This document shows, in pieces, positions 35,230-43,796 of a stretch of DNA of 64,000 bases (positions are counted from its first letter, which is position 1; each line of letters opens with the position of its first letter). This DNA is from Hymenobacter nitidus (GTDB lineage Bacteria > Bacteroidota > Bacteroidia > Cytophagales > Hymenobacteraceae). The notes under the pieces are model-generated. The model saw only the letters and a program-made list of their open reading frames with translations, was not told the origin of the DNA and made no database searches. The position numbers were made by a program, and so were the translations under genes. The stretch is taken from the NCBI RefSeq assembly GCF_020447315.1, contig NZ_JAJADQ010000008.1, forward strand, positions 280,071-344,070, read 5' to 3'.

Positions 35230-35706
35230 TTAGTACTCGGTTTTGCCTTCTTTGCTTTCCCAGGCCCGAAAACCGGCCAGGGCCTCGTCGGGCAGCAGCT
35301 GGGTCATCGGAATCTGGCGGTCGGACAGGGGCTTTTCGATTTCGTCGTAGATAAACTGGTCGTCGAAGCCGATGGCGGCCGCATCCTGCTTGGTATTGCC
35401 GTAGAACACGCGGCGCGGTCGGGCCCAGTAGATGGCGCCCAGGCACATGGGGCAGGGCTCACAGCTGGTGTACAGGTCGCAGTCGTCGAGCTGGAAGGTG
35501 CCCAGCTCGCGGCAGGCCTTACGGATGGCATCCACTTCGGCGTGGCAGGTGGGGTCGTTGGTGCTGGTAACCTGGTTGAAGCCGTGGGCGATAATGCGGC
35601 CATCCTTCACCACTACGGCCCCGAAAGGACCACCGTGGCCGGCTTGCATTTTTTCAATTGAGAGGCGAATGGCTTCGCGCATGAATTCGTCGCGGGGAGC
35701 TTCCAT
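35230..35706 (-). CDS. guaD: Guanine deaminase (GuaD-type)
   Basis: 158 residues from ATG 35706. It is a cytidine-deaminase-fold enzyme that turns guanine into xanthine. The zinc site is CHAEVDAIRKAC (His and catalytic Glu) and SCEPCPMCLGAIYWA (two Cys). The stretch after it, FDDQFIYDEIEKP, and the C-terminal acidic-Tyr end (KTEY) are typical of the Bacillus GuaD type and argue against a tRNA adenosine deaminase. The frame continues 20 residues upstream without family similarity, so ATG 35706 is preferred. It acts in purine salvage in the cytoplasm. Confidence 0.9.
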   Translation of the reverse strand: MEAPRDEFMREAIRLSIEKMQAGHGGPFGAVVVKDGRIIAHGFNQVTSTNDPTCHAEVDAIRKACRELGTFQLDDCDLYTSCEPCPMCLGAIYWARPRRVFYGNTKQDAAAIGFDDQFIYDEIEKPLSDRQIPMTQLLPDEALAGFRAWESKEGKTEY

Positions 35707-35832
35707 AGGAGAGGAGAATAGGAGGGAAAAGCCCGCAAGATACGGCAAGCCCGGGCCGTTTACCAAACTTGGCAGAATAGCAGTTAAGCGGGAAGTACAG
35801 CTCGGTTAGGGAATAAGTGCTTAATTAGTAAA

Positions 35833-35865
35833 TGGTTGCAGGCAACCATCGGCGGCTAGCTGCCG
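35833..35865. promoter_or_regulatory. Two adjacent palindromes upstream of the CHRD protein gene
   Basis: TGGTTGC-AG-GCAACCA (35833-35848) is a perfect palindrome with a 2-base centre. An imperfect one around GCTAGC (35850-35865) follows at once. The spacing and lack of a T-run suggest operator sites or a short RNA structure, not a terminator. No exact -7 box is seen nearby. Confidence 0.4.
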
Positions 35866-35914
35866 AGTGCGAGAGAGGAAGTGCTTTGTTTTACCTCACC
35901 TAATCCCCTTCACC

Positions 35915-37789
35915 ATGTACCCAAAATCTACCCAGCTTTTAGCCGTGCTAGTGTTGCTGCTTGGCCTCACCGGGCGGGTTCAGGCCGACCACCTGCGCGC
36001 CCACCTGCTCTTATCGGCCAAACTGGAGGGCGCCCAGGAAGTGCCCGTCGTGACTACCCCGGGGCAGGGCGTGGCCAGCTTCACTCTGAACCCCACCCGC
36101 GACACGCTGTTTCTGAACGCCACCTTCAACAACCTGAGCGGACCCATTACCGGGGCCCATACCCACCTGGGCCGCCGGGGCGTGGCCGGCCCCATCGTCA
36201 CCGATCTGCTGCGCTTTGTGCAGGGCAACCGCCTGCAGGGCTTCCTCACCGGTCCTGACCTCGACAACCTGAAGCTGCGGCGCTACCTGCGCGGCGACTA
36301 CTACATCAACGTGCACACGGCTGCCAACCCCGGCGGGGAAATCCGGGGGCAGATTGAGGTGGAAACTGAGTTTCTGTACGGCGCCACGCTCACCGGGGCC
36401 CAGGAAGTGCCGCCCGTCACGACGCCGGCGCTGGGCGTGGGCAGCTACGTGCTGAGCCAGGACAAAACCCGGCTGAAGTTCCGGACCGTGTTCGACGGGC
36501 TCAGCGGGCCGGTTACGGCCACTCACTTCCACAACGGGGCTCCCGGCGTGGCGGGCCCCGTTATCCTGGACTTGGGGCCCTACCTCGCCGGCAAGGTCAT
36601 TGAGGGCGAGGTGGGTGTCACACCGGCCTTCGTAACGGCCCTGGAAGCGGGCAACATCTATATTAACGTGCACACGGCGGCTAATCCGGGCGGGGAAATC
36701 AGGGGGCAGCTGGCCAGCCGGGCCCGGCTTGTGGGCCACGACGCACGCCTCGACGGCGCCCAGATGGTGCCCGCCCTGCCCACCACGGCCAAAGCCGTGG
36801 CCCTGGGCGACCTGAATGCCGGCCTGGACACGCTGCGCCTGACGTTGTCGTTTACTGGCTTGAGCGACGCTCCGACCAGCCTGGATGTGTACCTGGCCGA
36901 GGCGGGCCAGTCGAATGCCACTGCCACGCGCTTGAATCGGGTGAATCTGGCAACGCTGACTACTAATGCTTTTTCGGTGACCTTTGGTGGGCTGAGCCTC
37001 ACGGCCGCCAACCGCTTCCTGACCGGCGGCGTGAATCTGGTGTTGAATACGGCGGCCAATCCGGAGGGCGAAATCCGGGGACAGGTCTACCGCGTGGCGC
37101 GCGAGGGCTACACTTTCAGTCTGAACGGGGCCCAGGAGCGGCCCGCGCCCACCAACACGCCCGGCCTAGGCTCCGGTCTGGTGTCCATCGACCGGGACCA
37201 GAACAACGCCCACTTCATGATGGTGTGGCGCGGCCTGACCGGAGTGCCGACGGGTGGGCACTTCCACACCGGCCGGCGCAACGAGGCCGGGCCGGTGGTT
37301 TTCAATCTGGTGCCCTTCTTCGACAATGCCACGGCTCCCACGGCTGCCTATGGCTTCTGGAAGGCCGACAACGCGGCCCAGCCGTTCACGCTGCGCCGCT
37401 CCATTCAGTTTCGCACCGATAGTATGTACGTGAACCTGCACACGGCCCAGTTTCCCGGCGGCGAGGTGCGCGGCCAGGTATTCCGGGGGGCCAAAAACCT
37501 GACGGCCGTGCTAAGCGCTGCCCCGGCCGTTGCCGCCGAATCCTTCGCCGCCTACCCCAGTCCGTTTTCTACCGCCTTCACCCTGAGCTTCGAAGCCCGC
37601 ACGGCCGGGGCCGGCAGCGTGCAACTCACCGACTTGCTGGGCCGCGCGGTGCTCACGACGGCCGTACCGGTCCGGACCGGGGCCAACCAAGTACAACTCG
37701 ACGCGTCGGGCCTGCGCAGCGGTATGTATCTAGTAACGTTACAGGTAAATGAGAGCCGCGTTATTACCCGCGTCCTCAAGCAGGAGTGA
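35915..37789 (+). CDS. Four-CHRD-domain secreted protein with T9SS domain
   Basis: 624 residues from ATG 35915 (signal peptide ending VQAD). Four CHRD domains follow in tandem (about residues 30-155, 155-275, 275-390 and 390-525). Each opens with a LxGAQExP motif; ITGAHTHLG, VTATHFHNG and TGGHFHTG mark domains 1, 2 and 4, and each ends in a GGEIRGQ-type motif. The third domain is the most divergent and lacks the His-bearing motif. A type A T9SS sorting domain closes the protein (AYPSPFSTAF .. GMYLVTLQV). CHRD domains occur in extracellular proteins from chordin to bacteria; their bacterial role is unknown. Confidence 0.88.
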   Translation: MYPKSTQLLAVLVLLLGLTGRVQADHLRAHLLLSAKLEGAQEVPVVTTPGQGVASFTLNPTRDTLFLNATFNNLSGPITGAHTHLGRRGVAGPIVTDLLRFVQGNRLQGFLTGPDLDNLKLRRYLRGDYYINVHTAANPGGEIRGQIEVETEFLYGATLTGAQEVPPVTTPALGVGSYVLSQDKTRLKFRTVFDGLSGPVTATHFHNGAPGVAGPVILDLGPYLAGKVIEGEVGVTPAFVTALEAGNIYINVHTAANPGGEIRGQLASRARLVGHDARLDGAQMVPALPTTAKAVALGDLNAGLDTLRLTLSFTGLSDAPTSLDVYLAEAGQSNATATRLNRVNLATLTTNAFSVTFGGLSLTAANRFLTGGVNLVLNTAANPEGEIRGQVYRVAREGYTFSLNGAQERPAPTNTPGLGSGLVSIDRDQNNAHFMMVWRGLTGVPTGGHFHTGRRNEAGPVVFNLVPFFDNATAPTAAYGFWKADNAAQPFTLRRSIQFRTDSMYVNLHTAQFPGGEVRGQVFRGAKNLTAVLSAAPAVAAESFAAYPSPFSTAFTLSFEARTAGAGSVQLTDLLGRAVLTTAVPVRTGANQVQLDASGLRSGMYLVTLQVNESRVITRVLKQE

Positions 37790-37943
37790 ACCGCTGAGAG
37801 CCAAGCCAACCCATCCTGAACCGCTAGCGGCCCGACAGCATGGTGCTCGCTAAAGGGAGGTGTTGGTGCCGGACTAGAAAAGGTTGTCGGTTCTCGAAAA
37901 ATAATCAATAAATCTGCGGGCTCTCGGTCTTTGTATTGACTTT

Positions 37944-37960
37944 CTGGCACAGAAGTTGCC
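37944..37960 (+). promoter_or_regulatory. Sigma-54-type promoter
   Basis: CTGGCAC-AGAAG-TTGCC has the -24 GG (37946-37947) and -12 GC (37958-37959) separated by exactly 10 bases, matching the TGGCAC-N5-TTGC consensus. No gene follows on the plus strand before a terminator at 38011-38037, so the product would be a short RNA starting near 37971. Confidence 0.6.
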
Positions 37961-37970
37961 ACCATAAATC

Positions 37971-38037
37971 CTGAAAGAATAGTTTTTTAGGTGTTTTGGT
38001 TGTGGAAAAGGGGACGTCGTATCGGCGTCCTTTTTTT
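37971..38037 (+). ncRNA. Putative sigma-54-dependent small RNA with intrinsic terminator
   Basis: The predicted transcript is about 67 bases, from ~12 bases after the sigma-54 site to the T7 run at 38031-38037. Its 3' half has GGTTGTGGAAAAG (37998-38010) followed by a terminator stem GGACG/CGTCC (38012-38016 with 38026-38030). The same 13-mer and a terminator of the same shape but with a covarying base pair occur at 59723-59762. No start codon with a sensible frame lies inside. The rest of the 37790-38159 gap shows nothing that I recognise. Confidence 0.5.
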
Positions 38038-38159
38038 ATGCCCGGTTTTCTGGTAGCGGGGCGAAATAGTTGCCCTGTAGTAAAGTCCGGCCAATGGCTG
38101 CACTGCCGACATTAAAATCTCTGCCCGCGGTGCGTTGAGCTAGAGTAATTGCTTCGTAG

Positions 38160-40811
38160 CTAGCGTTTTGCCCGCTTGGATAGCCCCAGCCCCAGCAGCT
38201 GCCCCAGTACCAGCATAGCGACTGCGGGAGCCAGAATCAGCCCCAGTGCCAGCTGATTGAGGGGCTGCACGCCGAGTAAGGTCCGTAGGGGCGTCACAAA
38301 GTAGGTGAGCAGCAGCAAGCCGATGCACAAAGCCAGGGCCAGCCACACGTAGCCGTTGCGCAGTACGTCGTTGTGCCGCAGCGGCGTGCCCACGCCGGCC
38401 ATGTTGAACACGTGCAGCAGCTGGGCACCGGCCAGCCCGTAGAACAGGATATTGTTGCCCACGGCCGCCGAGGCCAGGCCGTAGTGCCGGGCCGCGTAGT
38501 AGCTGGCCAGCAGCACCAGGCTCATCAGTACGGCGTAGGCCGTGGCTAGGCGCCAGTCGCCGGGGCGCATGATGGGGGCCTGCGGGTGGCGGGGTGGGTC
38601 GTGCATCACCTTGGGGCTGCCCTTGCCCAAACCCAGGGCCAGGGCCGGAAATACGTCGGTGAGCAGATTCAGGAACAGAATCTGCAGGGGTAGCAGCCCC
38701 ATGCCGTGTCCGGCCAGGCCGGCGGCCGTCACCACCAGGATTTCACTCAGGTTACAGGACACCAGGTAGAGCACGAAGCGCCGGATGTTGGTGAAAATAA
38801 TGCGGCCCTGCTCCACGGCCGTCACGATGGAGGCAAAGGAATCGTCGCGCAGGACCAGCGCCGCGGCCTCGGCGGCCACCTGGGTGCCGCGCAGCCCCAT
38901 GGCCACCCCGATATCGGCTTTCTTCAGGGCCGGCGCGTCGTTTACCCCGTCGCCGGTCATGGCTACCACGTGGCCCTGCTGCTGGTAGAGGCTCACCAAA
39001 TCGAGCTTCTGGGCCGGGCTCACGCGGGCAAAAACGGCCGTGTGGCGCAGGCGTCGGCGCCCCGCGCCATTGGGGTGAGCCAGCAGATGAACCAGCTCGG
39101 TGCCCGTGATGGCGCCGTACTCCGCGTCGAATGGCAAGTGCACCTGCCGGGCCACCGTCAGGGCCGTGGCGGGGTGGTCGCCGGTCACCATAATGACGCG
39201 GATACCGGCCCGGTGGCAGGTTTCCAGGGCCGGAATGACCTCCGGGCGCGGCGGGTCCAGGAAGGCCACCAGGCCCAGCCAGCTCAGCTCGTGGGCCCAG
39301 TCGGGCTGCCCGGCCGTGGGCACCACGCGGTAGGCCAGGGCCAGGGTGCGCAGGCCGGCCTGGGCCAGCTCGTCTACGCGCTGCAGCCAGCGGGTTTGCT
39401 CCTGGGCCGTGAGGGGCTGCAGGCCGTCGGCGGTTTGCACGCTGGTGCAGCTGCGCAGTACTTCTTCGGCCGCGCCCTTCACCGCCACCCAGCCCTGGCC
39501 GTCGGTGTGGCGGTGGAGGGTAGCCATCAGGCGGGTGTCGGAGTTGAAGGGCTGCTCGGCCAGGCGGCCCACGGCCAGGGTACCCGCCACGTCGAACTGG
39601 CTGCGGTGGGCCAAGGCCAGCAGGGCCACTTCCAGCGGGTCGCCGAGGGCGGCATCCGCGTCGGTGGGGGAATAGGTGGCGTTGTTGCAGAGCACAGCCA
39701 CGCGCAGCAGGTGCTGGGTAGCGGCATCGTTCAGGCTGTGGCCGGGGCCCAAGGAGGGCGTGCCGGCGGCCAGCTCTACCCGGCCATCGGGCAGCCAGAG
39801 GGTGTGCACGGCCATGCGGTTCTGGGTGAGCGTGCCGGTCTTGTCGGTGAAAATAATATCGGTGCTGCCCAGAGTTTCGACGGCGGCCAGGCGCTTGACC
39901 AGCACCTGATGGCGGGCCAGGCGCAGCATGCCGTTGGCCAGGGCCAGCGTGGCCACGATGGACATGCCCTCGGGAATGGCAGCCACGGCCAGCACGATGG
40001 CCGTTTTGAGCAAGTCAACCACCGAAACTCCCTGCAGCAGGCCCACCACCACAAAGAGCAGAGCCAGGCCCACGGTGATGAAGATAAGCTGGCGGGCCAG
40101 GTTTTCCAGCTTGACTTCCAGGGGCGTGGCGGTGTGCCTGGCCTGCTGCACAAGGGTGGTAATGGCCCCCAGCTGGGTGGCGCCGCCCACGCCCGTAACG
40201 ACGGCCCGGCCGGTGCCATTCACTACGGCGGTGCCCTTGAAGAGGCGGTTTCTCTGCTCGGCCAGGGGTGCCCCGTCGGCGGTAGGAGTCAGCTGCTTGG
40301 TTGCCGGCATCGACTCGCCCGTCAGCGCCGACTCATTGACCTGCAGCTGCTGGGCCTCAACTAGCTCGGCGTCGGCGGCCACTACTTCGCCGGCTTCCAC
40401 CAGCAGCACGTCGCCCACCACCACGGCATCGGCCGGCACGGCCCGCACCTGCCCGTCGCGCAGCACCCGGGCCACGCTCACGCCCAGACGGCGCAGGGCC
40501 GCCATGGAGGTCTGGGCATTCCATTCCAGCCAGAAGCCAATCAGGGCGTTGAGCAGGATAACGGCCAGAATAGCAAATCCTTCGGCCCGCTCGTCGAAAG
40601 CAAACGAAAACCCCGCCGCGGCGCCCAGCACGGCCACCGTCAGGCTGCGAAACTGCCGGAGCAGCACGCGGCCCCAGTTGTCGCCCGCGGCCGATGCCAC
40701 CGCGTTGGGCCCGTTTGCCAGCAGGCGGCGCTGGGCTTCGGCTTCGCTAAGACCGGTGACGGGAAGCGGCAGGGAAGTCGGGGGCGGGGAGGGAGCAGGA
40801 GCAACGAGCAT
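38160..40811 (-). CDS. Cation-transporting P-type ATPase (P2A, Ca2+/Mn2+-like)
   Basis: 883 residues with all P-type motifs: TGES in the A domain (ALTGESMPA), the phosphorylation site DKTGTLTQN, and TGDGVNDAPALKKADIGVAMG in the P domain, with ten membrane spans. Ion-site residues of the Ca2+ type are kept: PEG in TM4 (IPEGMSIV), Asn and Glu in TM5 (SCNLSEILV) and N..TD in TM6 (LNLLTDVFPALALG). It should pump Ca2+ or Mn2+ out of the cytoplasm. It is the last gene of the minus-strand set headed by the small membrane protein at 43895. Similar ATPases accompany USPs in low-oxygen regulons. Confidence 0.9.
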   Translation of the reverse strand: MLVAPAPSPPPTSLPLPVTGLSEAEAQRRLLANGPNAVASAAGDNWGRVLLRQFRSLTVAVLGAAAGFSFAFDERAEGFAILAVILLNALIGFWLEWNAQTSMAALRRLGVSVARVLRDGQVRAVPADAVVVGDVLLVEAGEVVAADAELVEAQQLQVNESALTGESMPATKQLTPTADGAPLAEQRNRLFKGTAVVNGTGRAVVTGVGGATQLGAITTLVQQARHTATPLEVKLENLARQLIFITVGLALLFVVVGLLQGVSVVDLLKTAIVLAVAAIPEGMSIVATLALANGMLRLARHQVLVKRLAAVETLGSTDIIFTDKTGTLTQNRMAVHTLWLPDGRVELAAGTPSLGPGHSLNDAATQHLLRVAVLCNNATYSPTDADAALGDPLEVALLALAHRSQFDVAGTLAVGRLAEQPFNSDTRLMATLHRHTDGQGWVAVKGAAEEVLRSCTSVQTADGLQPLTAQEQTRWLQRVDELAQAGLRTLALAYRVVPTAGQPDWAHELSWLGLVAFLDPPRPEVIPALETCHRAGIRVIMVTGDHPATALTVARQVHLPFDAEYGAITGTELVHLLAHPNGAGRRRLRHTAVFARVSPAQKLDLVSLYQQQGHVVAMTGDGVNDAPALKKADIGVAMGLRGTQVAAEAAALVLRDDSFASIVTAVEQGRIIFTNIRRFVLYLVSCNLSEILVVTAAGLAGHGMGLLPLQILFLNLLTDVFPALALGLGKGSPKVMHDPPRHPQAPIMRPGDWRLATAYAVLMSLVLLASYYAARHYGLASAAVGNNILFYGLAGAQLLHVFNMAGVGTPLRHNDVLRNGYVWLALALCIGLLLLTYFVTPLRTLLGVQPLNQLALGLILAPAVAMLVLGQLLGLGLSKRAKR

Positions 40812-40892
40812 ACGGGCAGGCGTCGGCTTGGAAATCAGGAGAATGCACGCTTCGGCCCCGCGCCGCAGGGTCAGCGGGCCGCCTATGCGGGG

Positions 40893-41309
40893 CTAAGCCG
40901 CCAGGCGGTGGCTGGCCGGGTCCATAAGGTTGAGTGCCACCGGCCGGCGCTGGCCCACTAGTTGCCAATGGGTGCGCATGGTGGCCAGGTTGCGCAGCGC
41001 GGCGCGGGCCGCCTGGGTGAGCGGACCGGTGAAGTTGGCCGCCAGCGTATCGTCCAGCAGTTGGCACCAGCGGGCCAGGTGGGCGGCCGTGAGTGGGGTG
41101 TCGTGGGTGCCGCTAGTGGGCCGGCCATGGTAGCTGCGGCCGGTCAGGGCCAGCTCCCACCACGCGTATTCGGCGGTGGATGCTTCCTCACGCGCGGGGC
41201 TGAAAAGCGGGCCAAGCAGTGTATCGGTGGCCAGGCGGGCCGTGAAAAGGCGCGCGAAGCGGCGGCACTGGGCCGTGCAGGACAGGTCGGAAGCAAGGTG
41301 AGCAGGCAT
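40893..41309 (-). CDS. Truncated haemoglobin, group III-like, with altered distal pocket
   Basis: 138 residues from ATG 41309, the usual length. RLFTARLATDTLLGPLF matches the B helix and the following turn, WELALTGRSYHGRP the E-F region, and ARW the G8 Trp. The proximal F8 His is His69 (in TSGTHD). The normally conserved B10 Tyr (FY in the family) is Thr23, and no His is found where E7 His would fall. This assignment rests on hand alignment with Campylobacter-type group III globins. It binds haem and probably O2 or NO. It sits 82 bases before the ATPase gene on the same strand. Confidence 0.75.
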   Translation of the reverse strand: MPAHLASDLSCTAQCRRFARLFTARLATDTLLGPLFSPAREEASTAEYAWWELALTGRSYHGRPTSGTHDTPLTAAHLARWCQLLDDTLAANFTGPLTQAARAALRNLATMRTHWQLVGQRRPVALNLMDPASHRLAA

Positions 41310-41398
41310 GGCAGAAGAGGTTAGGAGCAGGAATCCGACGCGGCCCGGACCGTAGCGGGCACTCGGGTAAAGGTCAGGGCTTCGCCTCAGTGCTGCCG

Positions 41399-41410
41399 TG
41401 ACAATAATCA
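41399..41410 (-). promoter_or_regulatory. Possible Crp/Fnr-type box before the haemoglobin gene
   Basis: TGATTATTGTCA on the minus strand (TGAY-N4-RTCA form). A GACCTTTA core lies ~34 bases downstream (centre to centre), a class II-like distance unlike the three promoters with 56.5 bp spacing. This is a weak candidate. Confidence 0.3.
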
Positions 41411-41491
41411 CCCGGCAGGTTGATTTCACTCAGCCGGCAGCCGGCCAAGGGGGGGAATTGCCAGCCGCAGCACCGCAAGCAGGTGCTGGCC

Positions 41492-42364
41492 CTAGCGGGT
41501 AGCGGCTGCCTTGCGGGTTACGGGCGCGCCTACCGTCGTCGTGGGCAGTACCAGCACGGGCACCGGGCTTTGGGCCAGCAGCCGGCCCGTGACGCTGCGG
41601 TGAAACAGCTCACTGAGGTAGCTCCGCTCCCGGGCCAGCACAAGGACCATATCGGCCTGGGTATCCTGCACGGCCGCGAGCAGGCCCGCGTCGGAGTGGT
41701 GGTGCGCGTAGCCGCGCAGCTCGGGTGTAGTCAGCCCATCTACCAGCCCACTAACCTGCACCGCGCGCAGGGCCGCCCCGCAGCCGGCATCGTCCACCAC
41801 GTTGTCCGACACGTGGGCTACCGCAATGTGGGTGCCCAGGGTAGCGAGCAGCTGGCGCAAGGGCCGGGCGTTTGGTCCCAGGGTGAAGGGTTCCCGGTCG
41901 GCGGCAATCAGAAAGCGGCGGGGCGGCTCCTGTCCGGGCGCGGGGCGCGGTACCACCAGCACGGGGTAGTGCAGCGTGCGCAGCAGGTCGGCGCAGCTGG
42001 CCTCGACGCTGGTAGAGGCCGCCGCGCCGGGCTCGGGCTGGCCCAGCACAAACAGCACCGGGTGGTGGCGCTTGGCCAAATCCTGGGCCACGACGGGCAG
42101 CAGATCGGTCGTAATTTCCACGGTGGCCGGCGTGGAGAGCCCCTCGGCCTGCCGGTAGAGGGCGGCGGCCGTTTCGGTTTGCCGGCTCAGCTCATCCTGC
42201 CGGAATTCCTCGCCCAGCATCTCGTAGGGGTCGTACATGGAGGCACGGTTCACGTGCAGCAGCACCAGGCGGGCCTGCAGGGCCTGGGCCAGGGTGTCGG
42301 CGTAGCGGACGGCGTGGCGGGCTCCTTCGTAGAAACCAGCAAAGGCAATGATGGTCAGGGACAT
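41492..42364 (-). CDS. Universal stress protein, tandem UspA domains
   Basis: 290 residues, two UspA folds (about 1-145 and 150-285). The first begins MSLTIIAFAGFYEGARHAVRYA, and the second ends in LFHRSVTGRLLAQSPVPVLVLPTT, the typical last helix and strand of the family. The Gly-rich ATP loop in the second domain is degenerate (ELFHRSV, lacking the canonical G-2x-G-9x-G order), so ATP binding is uncertain. It is cytoplasmic. It lies 183 bases upstream of the haemoglobin gene on the same strand; two similar genes are in this window, all in the island. Confidence 0.88.
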   Translation of the reverse strand: MSLTIIAFAGFYEGARHAVRYADTLAQALQARLVLLHVNRASMYDPYEMLGEEFRQDELSRQTETAAALYRQAEGLSTPATVEITTDLLPVVAQDLAKRHHPVLFVLGQPEPGAAASTSVEASCADLLRTLHYPVLVVPRPAPGQEPPRRFLIAADREPFTLGPNARPLRQLLATLGTHIAVAHVSDNVVDDAGCGAALRAVQVSGLVDGLTTPELRGYAHHHSDAGLLAAVQDTQADMVLVLARERSYLSELFHRSVTGRLLAQSPVPVLVLPTTTVGAPVTRKAAATR

Positions 42365-42576
42365 GGCGGCAATACTGATGGGTGGATGAAAGCAGTGGGA
42401 GTAAACAAGCCCGGCCCGGGTGCCGACACGCTCCGTCGCCAGTTACGCTGCCCCTGAAAAACTTGTGCGGCCAGCCTAACCCGCGGCCTCCATTGGGGCA
42501 TGGGGGGAGGTTGATCAGGCCACTACGCTGGGCTTCGAAGGCAAAGGGAGTGAAGGAGGGCCGGAACCAGGCTTTT

Positions 42577-43443
42577 TCAGCTCAGACCCGGCATCCAGTC
42601 GGGCACCTCGGGGCCGACAGCCGGCAGCAGCAGCACCGGCACGGTAGCCTGGCGCAGCACCTGGGCCGTCACGCTGCGGTGAAACAGCTGGCCCCAGAAG
42701 CTGCGCGGCCGGGCAATCAGGATCAGGACTTCGGCCTGGGTGTCGGTAATGGCCTGGAGTATGCCGGCCGCGGCCGCCACCCCCGACTCTTCGTACAACT
42801 CCAGGGGCTGGTCGGGCAGCAGCTCGCTCAGGTGCACGTGGGCTAGTGCCCGCTGCCCCGGGAAGGCCTGCCGCTCGCCGGGGTGCGTCACGTGTACCAC
42901 CGTGGTGGCCGCGTGCCATTCCCGGATCAGCCGGGCCGCCCGCCGGGTAGCGGCGTTGGGCGTAAACGACTCAGCATCGACGGCTATGGCTATGCGGCGG
43001 GGCAGCGTGTGCAGCGGCTGGCTCTGCTCGGGCACCAGCAGCAGGGGCCGGAGCGTGCCGCGCAGCACCGGCAAAGCCTGGTTGCGCAGCAGGTGGTCGA
43101 GCAGGGTACGCTCGGTACTTAGGCCCATGGCCAACAGCACCGGATTGGCGTAGCGCACGGCCAGAGCTACGGCTTCCGGCAGGTCTTCCACCGCGGCTAC
43201 CACGGTGGTTTCGACGGGATAGGGCAGGTGGCGGACCATGGCTTCCAACGCCACGGCGGCCTGCGCCTGGTCGGTGGCGTGATTAATCAATACTTCGGCC
43301 AGCTCCGGGGCCAGCACCGGGGTGGCACAATGGTGCAGCAGCCGGAGGTGGGGCTGGAGCGGGGAGGTGAGCAGGGCGGCCGTTTGCACAACGTGCTCGG
43401 CCGTAGCCGAGAGGCTGCTGAGAACAAGAACAGAGGGGCGCAT
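42577..43443 (-). CDS. Universal stress protein, tandem UspA domains
   Basis: 288 residues with two UspA domains. The first starts at SVLVLSSLSATAEHVVQTA and the second at RRIAIAVDAESF. The end has RPRSFWGQLFHRSVTAQVLR, very close to the USP encoded at 57769-58593, so the two come from a recent common ancestor. No membrane segment is present. It lies ~210 bases upstream of the USP gene at 41492 and just downstream of the USP relic. The same-strand order suggests expression from the promoter at 43924-44021. Confidence 0.88.
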   Translation of the reverse strand: MRPSVLVLSSLSATAEHVVQTAALLTSPLQPHLRLLHHCATPVLAPELAEVLINHATDQAQAAVALEAMVRHLPYPVETTVVAAVEDLPEAVALAVRYANPVLLAMGLSTERTLLDHLLRNQALPVLRGTLRPLLLVPEQSQPLHTLPRRIAIAVDAESFTPNAATRRAARLIREWHAATTVVHVTHPGERQAFPGQRALAHVHLSELLPDQPLELYEESGVAAAAGILQAITDTQAEVLILIARPRSFWGQLFHRSVTAQVLRQATVPVLLLPAVGPEVPDWMPGLS

Positions 43444-43458
43444 GGCAAAAATCAGCGG

Positions 43459-43548
43459 TTAGTCTTCGGCGGGCAGCACCAGTACCGGAATCGGGCCGTC
43501 CTGCAGCTGCTGGGCCGTTGCCCTAGAGTGAATAAGCAACGGAAAAGG
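43459..43548 (-). pseudogene. Relic of a further universal stress protein (C-terminal tail)
   Basis: Reading the minus strand to the TAA at 43459, the last ~24 codons give LLIHSRATAQQLQDGPIPVL and then VLPAED, matching the last helix and strand of the intact USPs (FHHSVTAQVLLQSRIPVLVL). Upstream the frame is stopped by TGA at 43549, and no USP N-terminal part is found. It is the remainder of a deleted USP gene. Confidence 0.7.
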
Positions 43549-43761
43549 TCAGGCGGCAGTGGCAGCCGCCAGCCGTGATGCCTCCCCGCTGCGGAATGGC
43601 AGTCCGGCACCCGCGGGCCAGTTGTCGACCGTTAAGCAGGCATCAGCTTCCCGGGCCAGTTGCAGCGTGGCCGGGCCGGCAATGCCGGCAAAGGGGCGCA
43701 TTGCTCCCCGCCGGCTGGGGCGGGAAGTTTGCTTGTAGGCAGAGAGCAAGGCAAAGCGCAT
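43549..43761 (-). CDS. Hypothetical 70-residue frame, probably decayed
   Basis: It starts at ATG 43761 and ends at TGA 43549, in the same frame as the USP relic that follows. One stretch (GIAGPATLQLAREADACLTV) recalls the first helix of HPr-type phosphocarriers, but the active-site His and the Arg are missing. I see no other support, and it may be non-coding decay product. Confidence 0.2.
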   Translation of the reverse strand: MRFALLSAYKQTSRPSRRGAMRPFAGIAGPATLQLAREADACLTVDNWPAGAGLPFRSGEASRLAAATAA

Positions 43762-43796
43762 AGTTGGGCGGGTCAGGGTGCGGGCGTGGCTACCGG

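Noticed and set aside
43549..43761. HPr phosphocarrier identity for the 70-codon frame
   Set aside because: Only one helix-like stretch is similar, and the active-site His and Arg are missing.
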